Position numbers and translations under genes: made by a program. Below the pieces are notes generated by a model, which saw only the letters and a program-made list of their open reading frames with translations, was not told the DNA's origin and did no database searches. A stretch of DNA of 32,462 nucleotides, taken from Bifidobacterium saguinibicoloris (GTDB taxonomy: Bacteria; Actinomycetota; Actinomycetes; Actinomycetales; Bifidobacteriaceae). Positions 1 to 8,388 of the stretch are shown here, piece after piece (the first letter of the stretch is position 1; every line of letters starts with the position of its first letter). Location: assembly GCF_019331725.1 (NCBI RefSeq), contig NZ_JAHBBF010000009.1:1-32462 (forward strand), given 5' to 3'.

Positions 1-230
1 CGTGGAACAACTACTTCCTGCCCCTGATCATGTTGAAGGACGCGGACTGGTATCCGCTGACGATCGGCCTGAACCAGTGGAAGGACCAGGCCTCGACTGC
101 TGGTGGCCAGGCGATCCAGAACCTGGTCATCACGGGGTCGCTGATCACGATCATCCCGTTGGTCATCGCGTTCCTGTGCCTGCAGAAGTACTGGCAGTCC
201 GGCCTCGCCGCCGGCGCCGTCAAGGAATGA
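1..230 (+). CDS. Sugar ABC transporter permease, C-terminal end (partial)
   Basis: Only the last 76 or so codons are present; the reading frame is open from base 3 and ends at TGA 228-230. The visible sequence begins W-N-N-Y-F-L-P-L, then a short loop rich in Asp and Trp followed by G-L-N-Q-W. This is the usual end of MalG-type carbohydrate permeases, just after the EAA loop that contacts the ATPase. One membrane segment follows (about ITGSLITIIPLVIAFLCL) and a short cytoplasmic tail. The family forms the inner-membrane channel of an ABC importer with a second permease and a shared MsiK-like ATPase; neither is in the window. The GH42 gene 154 bp downstream and the solute-binding protein beyond it suggest that the imported sugar is a beta-galactoside. 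Confidence 0.85.
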   Translation, partial: WNNYFLPLIMLKDADWYPLTIGLNQWKDQASTAGGQAIQNLVITGSLITIIPLVIAFLCLQKYWQSGLAAGAVKE

Positions 231-238
231 CCGGCATA

Positions 239-268
239 CGTCCGGTATGGCGGCCGCCATACCGGACG
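239..268. terminator. 30-bp perfect palindrome after permease gene
   Basis: Positions 239-268 read the same on both strands (central GGCC; arms contain GTCCGGTATGGC). It starts 8 bp after the permease stop. No T-run follows, so it could be a weak terminator, a processing or stability hairpin in a permease-GH42 mRNA, or an operator. It is the first of two strong hairpins in this 154-bp gap. Confidence 0.5.
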
Positions 269-290
269 GTCTCCCTCCATCGCCTGTGAA

Positions 291-324
291 TGATGGGCGA
301 CGGGCTCCGGCCCGCCGCCCATCA
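291..324 (+). terminator. Hairpin between permease and GH42 genes
   Basis: TGATGGGCG pairs with CGCCCATCA, followed inward by an A-C mismatch and CGGG/CCCG around a CTCCGG loop. The pyrimidine-rich TCTCTAT follows. It fits an intrinsic terminator or attenuator that would lower GH42 expression relative to the permeases. Confidence 0.5.
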
Positions 325-357
325 TCTCTATCGGTGGATTTCAATCGTTGGCAATGA

Positions 358-2463
<2,106 letters not shown>

Positions 2464-2620
2464 CCTCGTGGCCGGTGCATGGGCAGGTCGTCCTCTTCCC
2501 CGGATCGTGGGGAGACAGCGGCCAGCCCTTCGCCGCAGTCGCGTCTGGCCGGAACCGCCCTTGGGCATGCCGGCCGGACGCGTCCGTCCATAACTGAAGA
2601 ACGACAACTGAAGAACATGC

Positions 2621-2638
2621 CGTGTTATCGATAACACG
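2621..2638. promoter_or_regulatory. LacI-family operator O1, perfect palindrome
   Basis: CGTGTTATCGATAACACG is an 18-bp perfect palindrome with a central CG, the layout of LacI/GalR-family operators. It lies about 41 bp upstream of the -10 box of the solute-binding protein gene. The cognate repressor gene is not in the window; in related loci it sits upstream of the permeases. Confidence 0.75.
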
Positions 2639-2678
2639 CCGAAACACCCAAGCTGGTGGCGAAAAAGCTCGACATGTG

Positions 2679-2684
2679 TATAAT
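2679..2684 (+). promoter_or_regulatory. -10 box of solute-binding protein gene
   Basis: An exact TATAAT stands between the two operator-like sites. No good -35 box is seen 16-18 bp upstream. Transcription would start near 2691, inside the second operator, which gives a leader of about 155 nt. Confidence 0.6.
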
Positions 2685-2687
2685 CAA

Positions 2688-2701
2688 TGTTATCGCAACC
2701 A
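2688..2701. promoter_or_regulatory. Degenerate second operator O2
   Basis: TGTTATCGCAACCA keeps the full left half-site and central CG of the upstream operator; the right half is degenerate. Its centre is 65 bp from that of O1, close to six helical turns, and it overlaps the expected start of transcription. This fits cooperative or loop-forming repression. Confidence 0.5.
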
Positions 2702-2846
2702 TCAAAGCGGAACAGGTAGGCAATTCAACCGGTTCTCACAGCCGAGAATCGAAGAGATTCGGTTCGAAGATCGCGGAGATGGAAGCGGCAACCACAAATG
2801 TCTTCGGTCGAAATGGAGTCGGCCGAAGGGAAGGAGATAAAGGACG

Positions 2847-4190
2847 ATGAAGTTCACGAACGCCAAGAAGGCCATCGCACTGACCGGTGCGGTCGCTATG
2901 CTGGCCAGCCTCGCCGCCTGCGGTTCCGACAACGCCAGCGACCAGCCGGCGCAGGAGAAGGACGCCAAGGAGATTACCGTGTGGGCCTGGGAGCCCACCC
3001 TGACCCAGGTCGCCAAGGACTTCACGAAGAAGACCGGCATCAAGGTCAACCTCAAGAACGTCGGCACCAACACCAAGGAATACACCCAGCTGGACAACGC
3101 CATCGAGGCCGGCTCCGGCGCCCCGGACGTCGCCCAGGTCGAGTACTACGCCATCCCGCAGTACGCCATCAAGGGCAACCTGCTGGACATCACCGACAAG
3201 ACCTCCGGCTACGAGGACTTCTACACCCCCGGCCCGTGGGCTTCCGTGCAGTTCTCCGGCAAGGTCTACGGCCTGCCGATGGATTCCGGCCCGATGGCCT
3301 TCTTCTACAACAAGGAGGTCTTCGACAAGGCCGGCGTCGACGCCGAGCAGATCAAGACCTGGGATCAGTACTACGATGCCGCCAAGAAGATCCACGCCCT
3401 CGGCGACAACTACTACATCACCTCCGACACCGGCGACGCCGGCTTCTTCGACTCCATGACCTGGCTTGCGGGCGCCACCCCGTTCAAGACCTCCTCCGAT
3501 GGTTCCGAAGTCACCGTCAACCTGACCGGCGACGAGAAGGTCAAGACCTTCACCGACTTCTGGCAGAAGCTCCTCGATGAGGGCCTGCTCGACACCAAGA
3601 CCACCGGCTGGTCCGAGGATTGGTTCAAGGGCATGGGCGACGGCACCATCGCATCCCTGTTCACCGGCGCCTGGATGCCGGCCAACCTCGCCAACTCCGC
3701 TCCGGCTGGCGCCGGCAAGTGGCGCGTCACCCAGATGCCGACCGCTGACGGCTCCGCGACCAACTCCGAGAACGGCGGTTCCTCGCTGGCCATCCTGAAG
3801 TCCTCCACCAAGGCCGACGCCGCGTACAAGTTCATCGAGTACGCGAACCACGGCGACGGCGTGGCCACCCGTGTGGCCGGCGGCGCCTTCCCGGCCGACA
3901 AGGCCTCCATGGAAGCCGATTCCTTCAAGAACGCCACCACGGTGAAGAACTCCGATGGCGAGGACGTCGACTACTTCGGCGGACAGAAGTACAACGAGGT
4001 CCTGGCCCAGGCCGCTGAGAACGTGTCCTCCGACTACCAGTTCCTGCCCTTCGAGGTCAAGGCCCGCACCATCTTCGGCGACTACGTCGGCAAGTCCTAC
4101 ACCGGCGACCAGAAGCTGAGCGACGGCATCGCCGCCTGGCAGAAGGCCCTGCAGGACTACGGCAAGGATCAGGGCTTCACCGTCAAGTGA
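2847..4190 (+). CDS. lntS: Sugar ABC transporter solute-binding lipoprotein
   Basis: A 447-aa extracellular solute-binding protein of family 1. It has a Lys-containing N-terminus, a hydrophobic stretch and the lipobox L-A-A-C with Cys25, so it is expected to be a lipoprotein on the outer face of the membrane. The mature part starts with I-T-V-W-A-W-E-P, and has the G-L-P-M-D-S-G-P-M-A-F-F-Y-N-K block typical of this family. AAGGAG at 2831-2836 is 10 nt before the ATG. It would pass an oligosaccharide to the permeases encoded upstream. Its own promoter with LacI-type operators and a strong terminator make it a separate, probably more abundant transcript, which is usual for SBPs. The symbol follows the lnt locus order (lntA then lntS) and is inferred; binding of other beta-galactosides such as galacto-oligosaccharides is possible. 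Confidence 0.88.
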   Translation: MKFTNAKKAIALTGAVAMLASLAACGSDNASDQPAQEKDAKEITVWAWEPTLTQVAKDFTKKTGIKVNLKNVGTNTKEYTQLDNAIEAGSGAPDVAQVEYYAIPQYAIKGNLLDITDKTSGYEDFYTPGPWASVQFSGKVYGLPMDSGPMAFFYNKEVFDKAGVDAEQIKTWDQYYDAAKKIHALGDNYYITSDTGDAGFFDSMTWLAGATPFKTSSDGSEVTVNLTGDEKVKTFTDFWQKLLDEGLLDTKTTGWSEDWFKGMGDGTIASLFTGAWMPANLANSAPAGAGKWRVTQMPTADGSATNSENGGSSLAILKSSTKADAAYKFIEYANHGDGVATRVAGGAFPADKASMEADSFKNATTVKNSDGEDVDYFGGQKYNEVLAQAAENVSSDYQFLPFEVKARTIFGDYVGKSYTGDQKLSDGIAAWQKALQDYGKDQGFTVK

Positions 4191-4247
4191 ACCCGACTCC
4201 GGTCCGAACCGGACGCGCCGGCGCGGACTGACGCATAACCGAACACG

Positions 4248-4291
4248 CGAGGCCCCTTGGAGCGATGCACGCATCGCCCCAAGGGGCCTCG
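4248..4291 (+). terminator. Strong intrinsic terminator of the SBP gene
   Basis: A 13-bp stem CGAGGCCCCTTGG/CCAAGGGGCCTCG encloses a second stem GCGATGC/GCATCGC with a 2-nt loop. The ATG at 4265 lies inside this hairpin, which argues against the longest possible start for the next gene. Confidence 0.8.
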
Positions 4292-4301
4292 TCATTGCGT
4301 G

Positions 4302-4307
4302 TAGACT
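4302..4307 (+). promoter_or_regulatory. Possible -10 box of second SBP gene
   Basis: TAGACT lies 50 bp before the ATG, just after the terminator. The same TAGRCT or similar motif recurs before several genes of this window (8327, 12239, 23838, 25821). The -35 region would fall in the terminator stem and is not recognisable. Confidence 0.35.
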
Positions 4308-4357
4308 CGAGACGACGGTACGCAACTGACGGACACAGGCAAGGAGCACGGACGGAC

Positions 4358-5773
4358 ATGGCACTGCGCAATCGGATCACCCGCGTCGTCGCATCCCTCG
4401 CGGCCATCGCCTCCATCGTCTCCCTCGCCGCCTGCGGACAGGCCGCCGACGACCGCACGCACATCACCGTATGGAGCTGGGAGCCGAGCATGGCCACCGT
4501 GGTGGACCGGTTCGAACAGGCCAATCCGGACATCGTCGTGGACCTCAAGGACATCTCCGGCTACGAGAACCTCAACACGGCCATCCAGGACGGTTACGGC
4601 ATGCCCGACGTCGCCCAGATCGAATATTTTGCGCTCCCGCAATACGCCGTGTCCGGACAGCTGCTCGACCTATCCGACTACGTGGGTGACGACTATCCCG
4701 GGTTCTTCTCACCCGGTACCTGGTCGAGCGTGCAGCTCGCCGGACGCGTCTACGGCCTGCCGATGGATTCCGGCCCGATGGCCTTCTTCTACAACAAGGA
4801 GGTGTTCGATCAGGTCGGTGTCGACGCCAGCCGGATCAAGACCTGGGACGACTACTACGAGGCCGCCAAGAAGCTCAAGGAGATCGGCGTGTACATCGCC
4901 GCGGACGCCGGTGACGCCAGCTTCTACGCGGCCATGATCTGGCTGGCCGGCGGCCGGCCGTTCCACACCAGCGCCGACGGCAAGACCGTCACCGTGGACC
5001 TCGCCGGCGACGAAGGCACCGAACGGTTCACCGAATTCTGGCAGAAGATGATCGACGAGGGACTCGTCGACACCCGCCGCACCACATGGTCCGACAGCTG
5101 GAAGCGCGCCCTCGGCACCGGCGACGTCGCCTCCGTGTTCTCCGGCGCATGGATGCCGTCCATGCTGCTGTCCAACGTGCTCGGCGCCTCCGGCCTGTGG
5201 CGCGTCACGGCCATGCCCACGCCGGACGGCTCGACCACCACGGCGGAGAACGGCGGATCGGCCATGAGCGTCCTCCAATCCACGCGCAAGCCTCGCGCCG
5301 CGTACCGGTTCGTCGACTTCGTCACCCACGACAAGGAGGGCATCGGCGCGCGCGTGGACGGAGGCGCGTTCCCCGCCGACCTCGCCACCCTGCAAAGCGA
5401 GAGCTTCCTCGACAAGACCACCGTGCGCAACACGGACGGCATCGACATCCCGTACTTCGGCGGCCAGCAGTTCAACCGCGTGCTCGCCGAGGCGGCGGAG
5501 AACGTGTCCGTCGGATACCAGTACCTGCCGTTCGAGGTGTACGCGCGCACCGATTTCCGCAACACGGTGGGCAAGGCCTACCGGTGGTCGAGCTCATGGC
5601 AGGCGTACAAGAGACGTCAGGAGCAGATCCGCCAGGGCATGAGGGACGAGAACGGCGACCCGCTCCAGCCGCTGGAGAGGCCGGAGGCGAAGGTGAGCCT
5701 GCGCAAGGGGCTTTCCGCGTGGCAGGCCGACCTGCGCGAGTACGGCACGAACCAGGGCTTCACCATCGAATAG
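4358..5773 (+). CDS. Second solute-binding lipoprotein, paralog with C-terminal insertion
   Basis: A 471-aa family 1 SBP clearly paralogous to the preceding gene along its whole length (for example W-S-W-E-P, and the identical G-L-P-M-D-S-G-P-M-A-F-F-Y-N-K block). The start at 4358 is chosen for AAGGAG at 4341-4346 and because it opens directly on a lipoprotein signal with L-A-A-C and Cys26; the upstream ATG 4265 lies in the preceding terminator. Near the C-terminus, between V-G-K-A-Y and G-L-S-A-W-Q, there are 42 residues where the first SBP has 8. The extra 34 are charged, with runs such as K-R-R-Q-E-Q and L-E-R-P-E-A-K. It probably shares the transporter but may prefer another glycan. The sequence does not show which. 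It is convergent with coaX, with only 33 bp between them. Confidence 0.88.
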   Translation: MALRNRITRVVASLAAIASIVSLAACGQAADDRTHITVWSWEPSMATVVDRFEQANPDIVVDLKDISGYENLNTAIQDGYGMPDVAQIEYFALPQYAVSGQLLDLSDYVGDDYPGFFSPGTWSSVQLAGRVYGLPMDSGPMAFFYNKEVFDQVGVDASRIKTWDDYYEAAKKLKEIGVYIAADAGDASFYAAMIWLAGGRPFHTSADGKTVTVDLAGDEGTERFTEFWQKMIDEGLVDTRRTTWSDSWKRALGTGDVASVFSGAWMPSMLLSNVLGASGLWRVTAMPTPDGSTTTAENGGSAMSVLQSTRKPRAAYRFVDFVTHDKEGIGARVDGGAFPADLATLQSESFLDKTTVRNTDGIDIPYFGGQQFNRVLAEAAENVSVGYQYLPFEVYARTDFRNTVGKAYRWSSSWQAYKRRQEQIRQGMRDENGDPLQPLERPEAKVSLRKGLSAWQADLREYGTNQGFTIE

Positions 5774-5795
5774 GAAGCCCCTGAATAGGAAGCCC
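5768..5795. repeat. 13-bp direct repeat at the stop codon
   Basis: GAATAGGAAGCCC occurs at 5768-5780 and 5783-5795. The first copy contains the TAG stop of the second SBP gene. It fills most of the short convergent gap and looks like a slippage duplication. Confidence 0.7.
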
Positions 5796-5806
5796 GCGAC
5801 GCCGCG

Positions 5807-6571
5807 TCACACGTTGCGCGAGTAGATGTACGCCATGCCCTTGAAGATGAGGTCCGGATCGTAGATGTCGATGAGGTCCGTGTCGTTCTTGAAGATGCGG
5901 CTCAGCCCGCCCGTGGCCACCACGCGGAACGGTTCGTCGATCTCCTTGCGGAACTGGGTGATCGTGCGTTCGATGCCGCCCAGGAACGTGTAGTACAGGC
6001 CCGCCTGCATGGCGGTGCGCGTGTTCGTGGCGAGGATCGACTGCGGACGGGTGATCTCCACCTCCGGCAACTGCGCGGTCTGCCCCCACAGCGCCTCGGC
6101 GCCGGTGCGGATGCCCGTGGTGATGAACCCGGAGCAGATCGTGCCCTTGGCGTCCACGAAGTTGAACGTGGTGGCGGTGCCGAAATCGGCCACCAGCACC
6201 GGTCCGCCGTACGTGTGGTAGGCGCCCGCGCAGTCCGCGATGCAGTCCGATCCGAGCGTCTTCGGATCGTCCAGGCGGATGTTCATGCCGGTCCTGATGC
6301 CCGGTCCCACCACCATCGGTTCGAGCCCGAGGAACTTGATGATCGACGAGCGGAACGAGTACATGACCTTCGGCACCACGGAGCAGACGATGACGTCGTC
6401 CACGTCCTCCGCCGTGTAGCCTTTGAGCGCGAGGAACTGGGTGATCATCAGCCCGTACTCGTCCGAGGTGTGCGTCGCCTTCGTGGTGATGCGGTACGTG
6501 CCGACGATGCGGTCCCGCTCCAGGAATCCGATGACGATGTTCGTGTTGCCGATATCGACGGCCATCAGCAT
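5807..6571 (-). CDS. coaX: Type III pantothenate kinase
   Basis: A 254-aa protein of normal CoaX length. It phosphorylates pantothenate, the first step of coenzyme A synthesis, in the cytoplasm. The acetate and sugar kinase/Hsp70 fold motifs are present: D6-I-G-N-T-N (phosphate 1), G-S-D109 (the catalytic Asp region, where many homologs have G-x-D-R), D129-F-G-T-A-T-T (phosphate 2) and a C-terminal A-T-G-G-L motif. The start at 6571 is supported by AAGGAG ending 8 nt upstream; the in-frame ATG at 6565 would be too far from it. It lies 118 bp downstream of coaBC on the same strand, so the two may share a transcript giving two steps of one pathway. CoaX needs a monovalent cation and is not feedback-inhibited by CoA in characterised members; this is family knowledge. 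Confidence 0.95.
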   Translation of the reverse strand: MLMAVDIGNTNIVIGFLERDRIVGTYRITTKATHTSDEYGLMITQFLALKGYTAEDVDDVIVCSVVPKVMYSFRSSIIKFLGLEPMVVGPGIRTGMNIRLDDPKTLGSDCIADCAGAYHTYGGPVLVADFGTATTFNFVDAKGTICSGFITTGIRTGAEALWGQTAQLPEVEITRPQSILATNTRTAMQAGLYYTFLGGIERTITQFRKEIDEPFRVVATGGLSRIFKNDTDLIDIYDPDLIFKGMAYIYSRNV

Positions 6572-6603
6572 GATGTCTGCTCCTTGGATGTGCTTGAATG
6601 CTT

Positions 6604-6646
6604 CGTTGCGTGTGTCGCGTGTGTCAGGTGTGTTGCGTGTGTCACG
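6604..6646. repeat. Short GCGTGTGTC-type repeat in coaBC-coaX gap
   Basis: Four degenerate copies of KYGTGTGTC-like sequence stand in a row between the two genes. Just beyond, towards coaBC, GCCGTAT (6661-6667) pairs with ATACGGC (6680-6686) and could be a weak terminator for coaBC. Confidence 0.5.
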
Positions 6647-6689
6647 TATCGTGCCGCGCCGCCGTATACCGTGCGCGGCATACGGCCGG

Positions 6690-8102
6690 TCAGCTGTTGC
6701 GCAGGGCCGCGAGCCGCAGCATGATGCGCTTCGCCAGCACGGTCTTGTCCATCTTGTCCCAATGCTCGACCTGCGGGGTGCGCGGGTCCGCGATCCCCGG
6801 GGTGAGTACGGTGACCACGTTCGTGTCCGTGGCGAAGCCGGCGCCCTCCTCGCGCAGGTTGTTGGCGACGAGCATGTCGCAATGCTTCTCGGCGAGCTTC
6901 CTCGCCGCGTTGCGCAGCAGGTGCTCGGTCTCCATCGCGAACCCGCACAGGACCTGCGATCCGTCGTCGCGCTTGCGCCCGCCCGCCCAGGCGAGGATGT
7001 CCGGGTTGGCCACGAGCGTGAGCGTGATGGAGTCGCGCCCCGCCTTCTTGATCTTCTCCGGCGCCACGTCGGCCACGCGGAAGTCGCCGACGGCGGCGGC
7101 CATCACGGTGATGTCCGCGGAGGCGAACCGTTCCGCCACCGCGTCGAACATGTCCTGTGCGGTGGAGACGTGCACCACGTCCACGTCGGGGGAGTCCGGC
7201 GCGGCCAACGCCACCGGTCCGGAGACGAGCGTGACGTGTGCGCCCAGCGCCGCGGCCGATTCCGCCAGCGCGTAGCCCATCTTGCCGGTGGAATGGTTGG
7301 TGAGGAACCGCACCGGGTCGAGCGGCTCCTGCGTGGGGCCCGCGGTGACGAGCACGTGCAGGCCGTCGAGCGGGCGTGAGGCGACGGGATCGCCGTCCGT
7401 GATGCCGGAATCGGCCGCGGGGACGGCGTCTTCGACGTCCGTCCTCCGGACTGCGTCGCGCCCGGGTTGCGGGACCGCCTGCGTCCGTGCGGTCTGCGGG
7501 TTCCGCACGGTCTCGCCGGATGCGTCGCGACCGTGCGCGAGCAGTCCGTCCGCCGCGCGTTCGATGACGTCCGGTTCGGCCATGCGCCCGCGGCCTGTGT
7601 CGCCGCACGCCAGCGTGCCCTCGCCCGGTTCGACGATGTTCCAGCCGAGCTCCCGGCAGGTGGCGAGGTTGCGTTGCGTGACGGGATTGTCGTACATGTG
7701 CACGTTCATGGCCGGGCACAGGACCTTCGGCCCTTCGTACGCGAGGATGGTGGAGGTGAGGGTGTCGTCGGCGAGTCCGCAGGCGATCCGCGCGATGACG
7801 TCGGCGCTCGCCGGCGCCACCACCAGCAGGTCCGCCCAGGAGGCGTCCTTGACGTGGTTGATGGCGGCGGGCGACTGCGGGTTCGCGGCCACATCGCCGG
7901 GTACGGCCGGTATGGCCGGGAACATGGCGGTACGGGTGGTCTGGCCGGTGAGCGAGGTGAAGGTGAGCGGGGTGACGAACCGTTCCGCCGCGGCCGTCTC
8001 GACCACGCGCACCGTGTGTCCGGCCTTCGTCCAGTCCGAGGCCAGGTGGCATGCCTTGAATGCCGCGATGCTGCCGGTGACCCCGAGAAGAATGTTCGCC
8101 AT
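6690..8102 (-). CDS. coaBC: Bifunctional phosphopantothenoylcysteine decarboxylase/synthetase
   Basis: A 470-aa CoaBC (Dfp). The C-terminal CoaB half joins cysteine to 4'-phosphopantothenate and the N-terminal flavin-dependent CoaC half decarboxylates the product. CoaC is residues 1-185: G-S-I-A-A-F-K for FMN, the active His83 in A-I-N-H-V-K-D, P-A-M-N at 130-133 and the A-C-G-D clamp with Cys166. CoaB begins near residue 245 with L-D-G-L-H-V-L-V-T-A-G-P-T and has N-H-S-T-G-K-M-G and A-A-V-G-D-F. Between the halves lies an Arg/Asp/Ala-rich linker of about 55 residues that looks unstructured and is longer than I expect. The start at 8102 is chosen because GGAGG stands 8 nt upstream and M-A-N-I-L-L-G-V-T-G-S is the family N-terminus. 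A longer reading frame upstream is not supported. It is divergent from the helicase gene. Confidence 0.94.
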   Translation of the reverse strand: MANILLGVTGSIAAFKACHLASDWTKAGHTVRVVETAAAERFVTPLTFTSLTGQTTRTAMFPAIPAVPGDVAANPQSPAAINHVKDASWADLLVVAPASADVIARIACGLADDTLTSTILAYEGPKVLCPAMNVHMYDNPVTQRNLATCRELGWNIVEPGEGTLACGDTGRGRMAEPDVIERAADGLLAHGRDASGETVRNPQTARTQAVPQPGRDAVRRTDVEDAVPAADSGITDGDPVASRPLDGLHVLVTAGPTQEPLDPVRFLTNHSTGKMGYALAESAAALGAHVTLVSGPVALAAPDSPDVDVVHVSTAQDMFDAVAERFASADITVMAAAVGDFRVADVAPEKIKKAGRDSITLTLVANPDILAWAGGRKRDDGSQVLCGFAMETEHLLRNAARKLAEKHCDMLVANNLREEGAGFATDTNVVTVLTPGIADPRTPQVEHWDKMDKTVLAKRIMLRLAALRNS

Positions 8103-8195
8103 ATGCCAAGCCTCCGGCCGGAAATCCTTCCGGCGTGCGCACGCGCGCCGATGCCGCGTGCCGGTCGCCGCGGACCTTCCGTCGACGCCGAGACC

Positions 8196-8201
8196 AGTAT
8201 A
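8196..8201 (-). promoter_or_regulatory. -10 box of coaBC
   Basis: On the minus strand this reads TATACT, about 95 nt before the coaBC start. No strong -35 hexamer is recognisable. Confidence 0.45.
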
Positions 8202-8283
8202 GCCGCGCGTTGTGGCCGGATCGGTATGGTCGCCGCCGTCTGAGCCGGGGATGGACGGGCGGGACACGCCGGCATGCCGGTAG

Positions 8284-8319
8284 GGGACGGCTCCGGGCGA
8301 TATCGCCCGGAGCCGTCCC
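8284..8319. promoter_or_regulatory. 36-bp perfect palindrome in divergent promoter region
   Basis: Positions 8284-8319 are an uninterrupted perfect palindrome (arm GGGACGGCTCCGGGCGAT, centre AT/AT). It sits between coaBC and the helicase gene and ends 7 bp before the helicase -10 box, so it covers the expected -35 position. A terminator role is unlikely since both neighbouring genes point away from it. Confidence 0.7.
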
Positions 8320-8326
8320 GCGACGA

Positions 8327-8332
8327 TAGAAT
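8327..8332 (+). promoter_or_regulatory. -10 box of SNF2 helicase gene
   Basis: TAGAAT lies 56 bp before the chosen ATG at 8389, preceded by GA as in the other -10 candidates of the window. The -35 position falls inside the 36-bp palindrome. Confidence 0.45.
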
Positions 8333-8388
8333 GGCGGGGCGGGACGCGGCCGTTCGCGTCCGTCGGGTCTCGCGGAAAGGAGATGCAC

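Larger units (their letters stand above)
2464..2846. other. 383-bp intergenic control region
   Basis: There is no convincing gene here. The first part (2464-2615) has no clear GH42 terminator; the clearest structure is the small palindrome GGACGCGTCC near 2577-2586. The second part carries two LacI-type operators, a -10 box and a leader of about 155 nt before the SBP gene. Just upstream of the ribosome-binding site the leader can form a small stem, CTTCGG/CCGAAG, around 2804-2827. Confidence 0.7.

Noticed and set aside
2736..4364. 542-aa minus-strand frame over the first SBP
   Set aside because: Antisense shadow of a well-supported lipoprotein gene, and it crosses its promoter and terminator.
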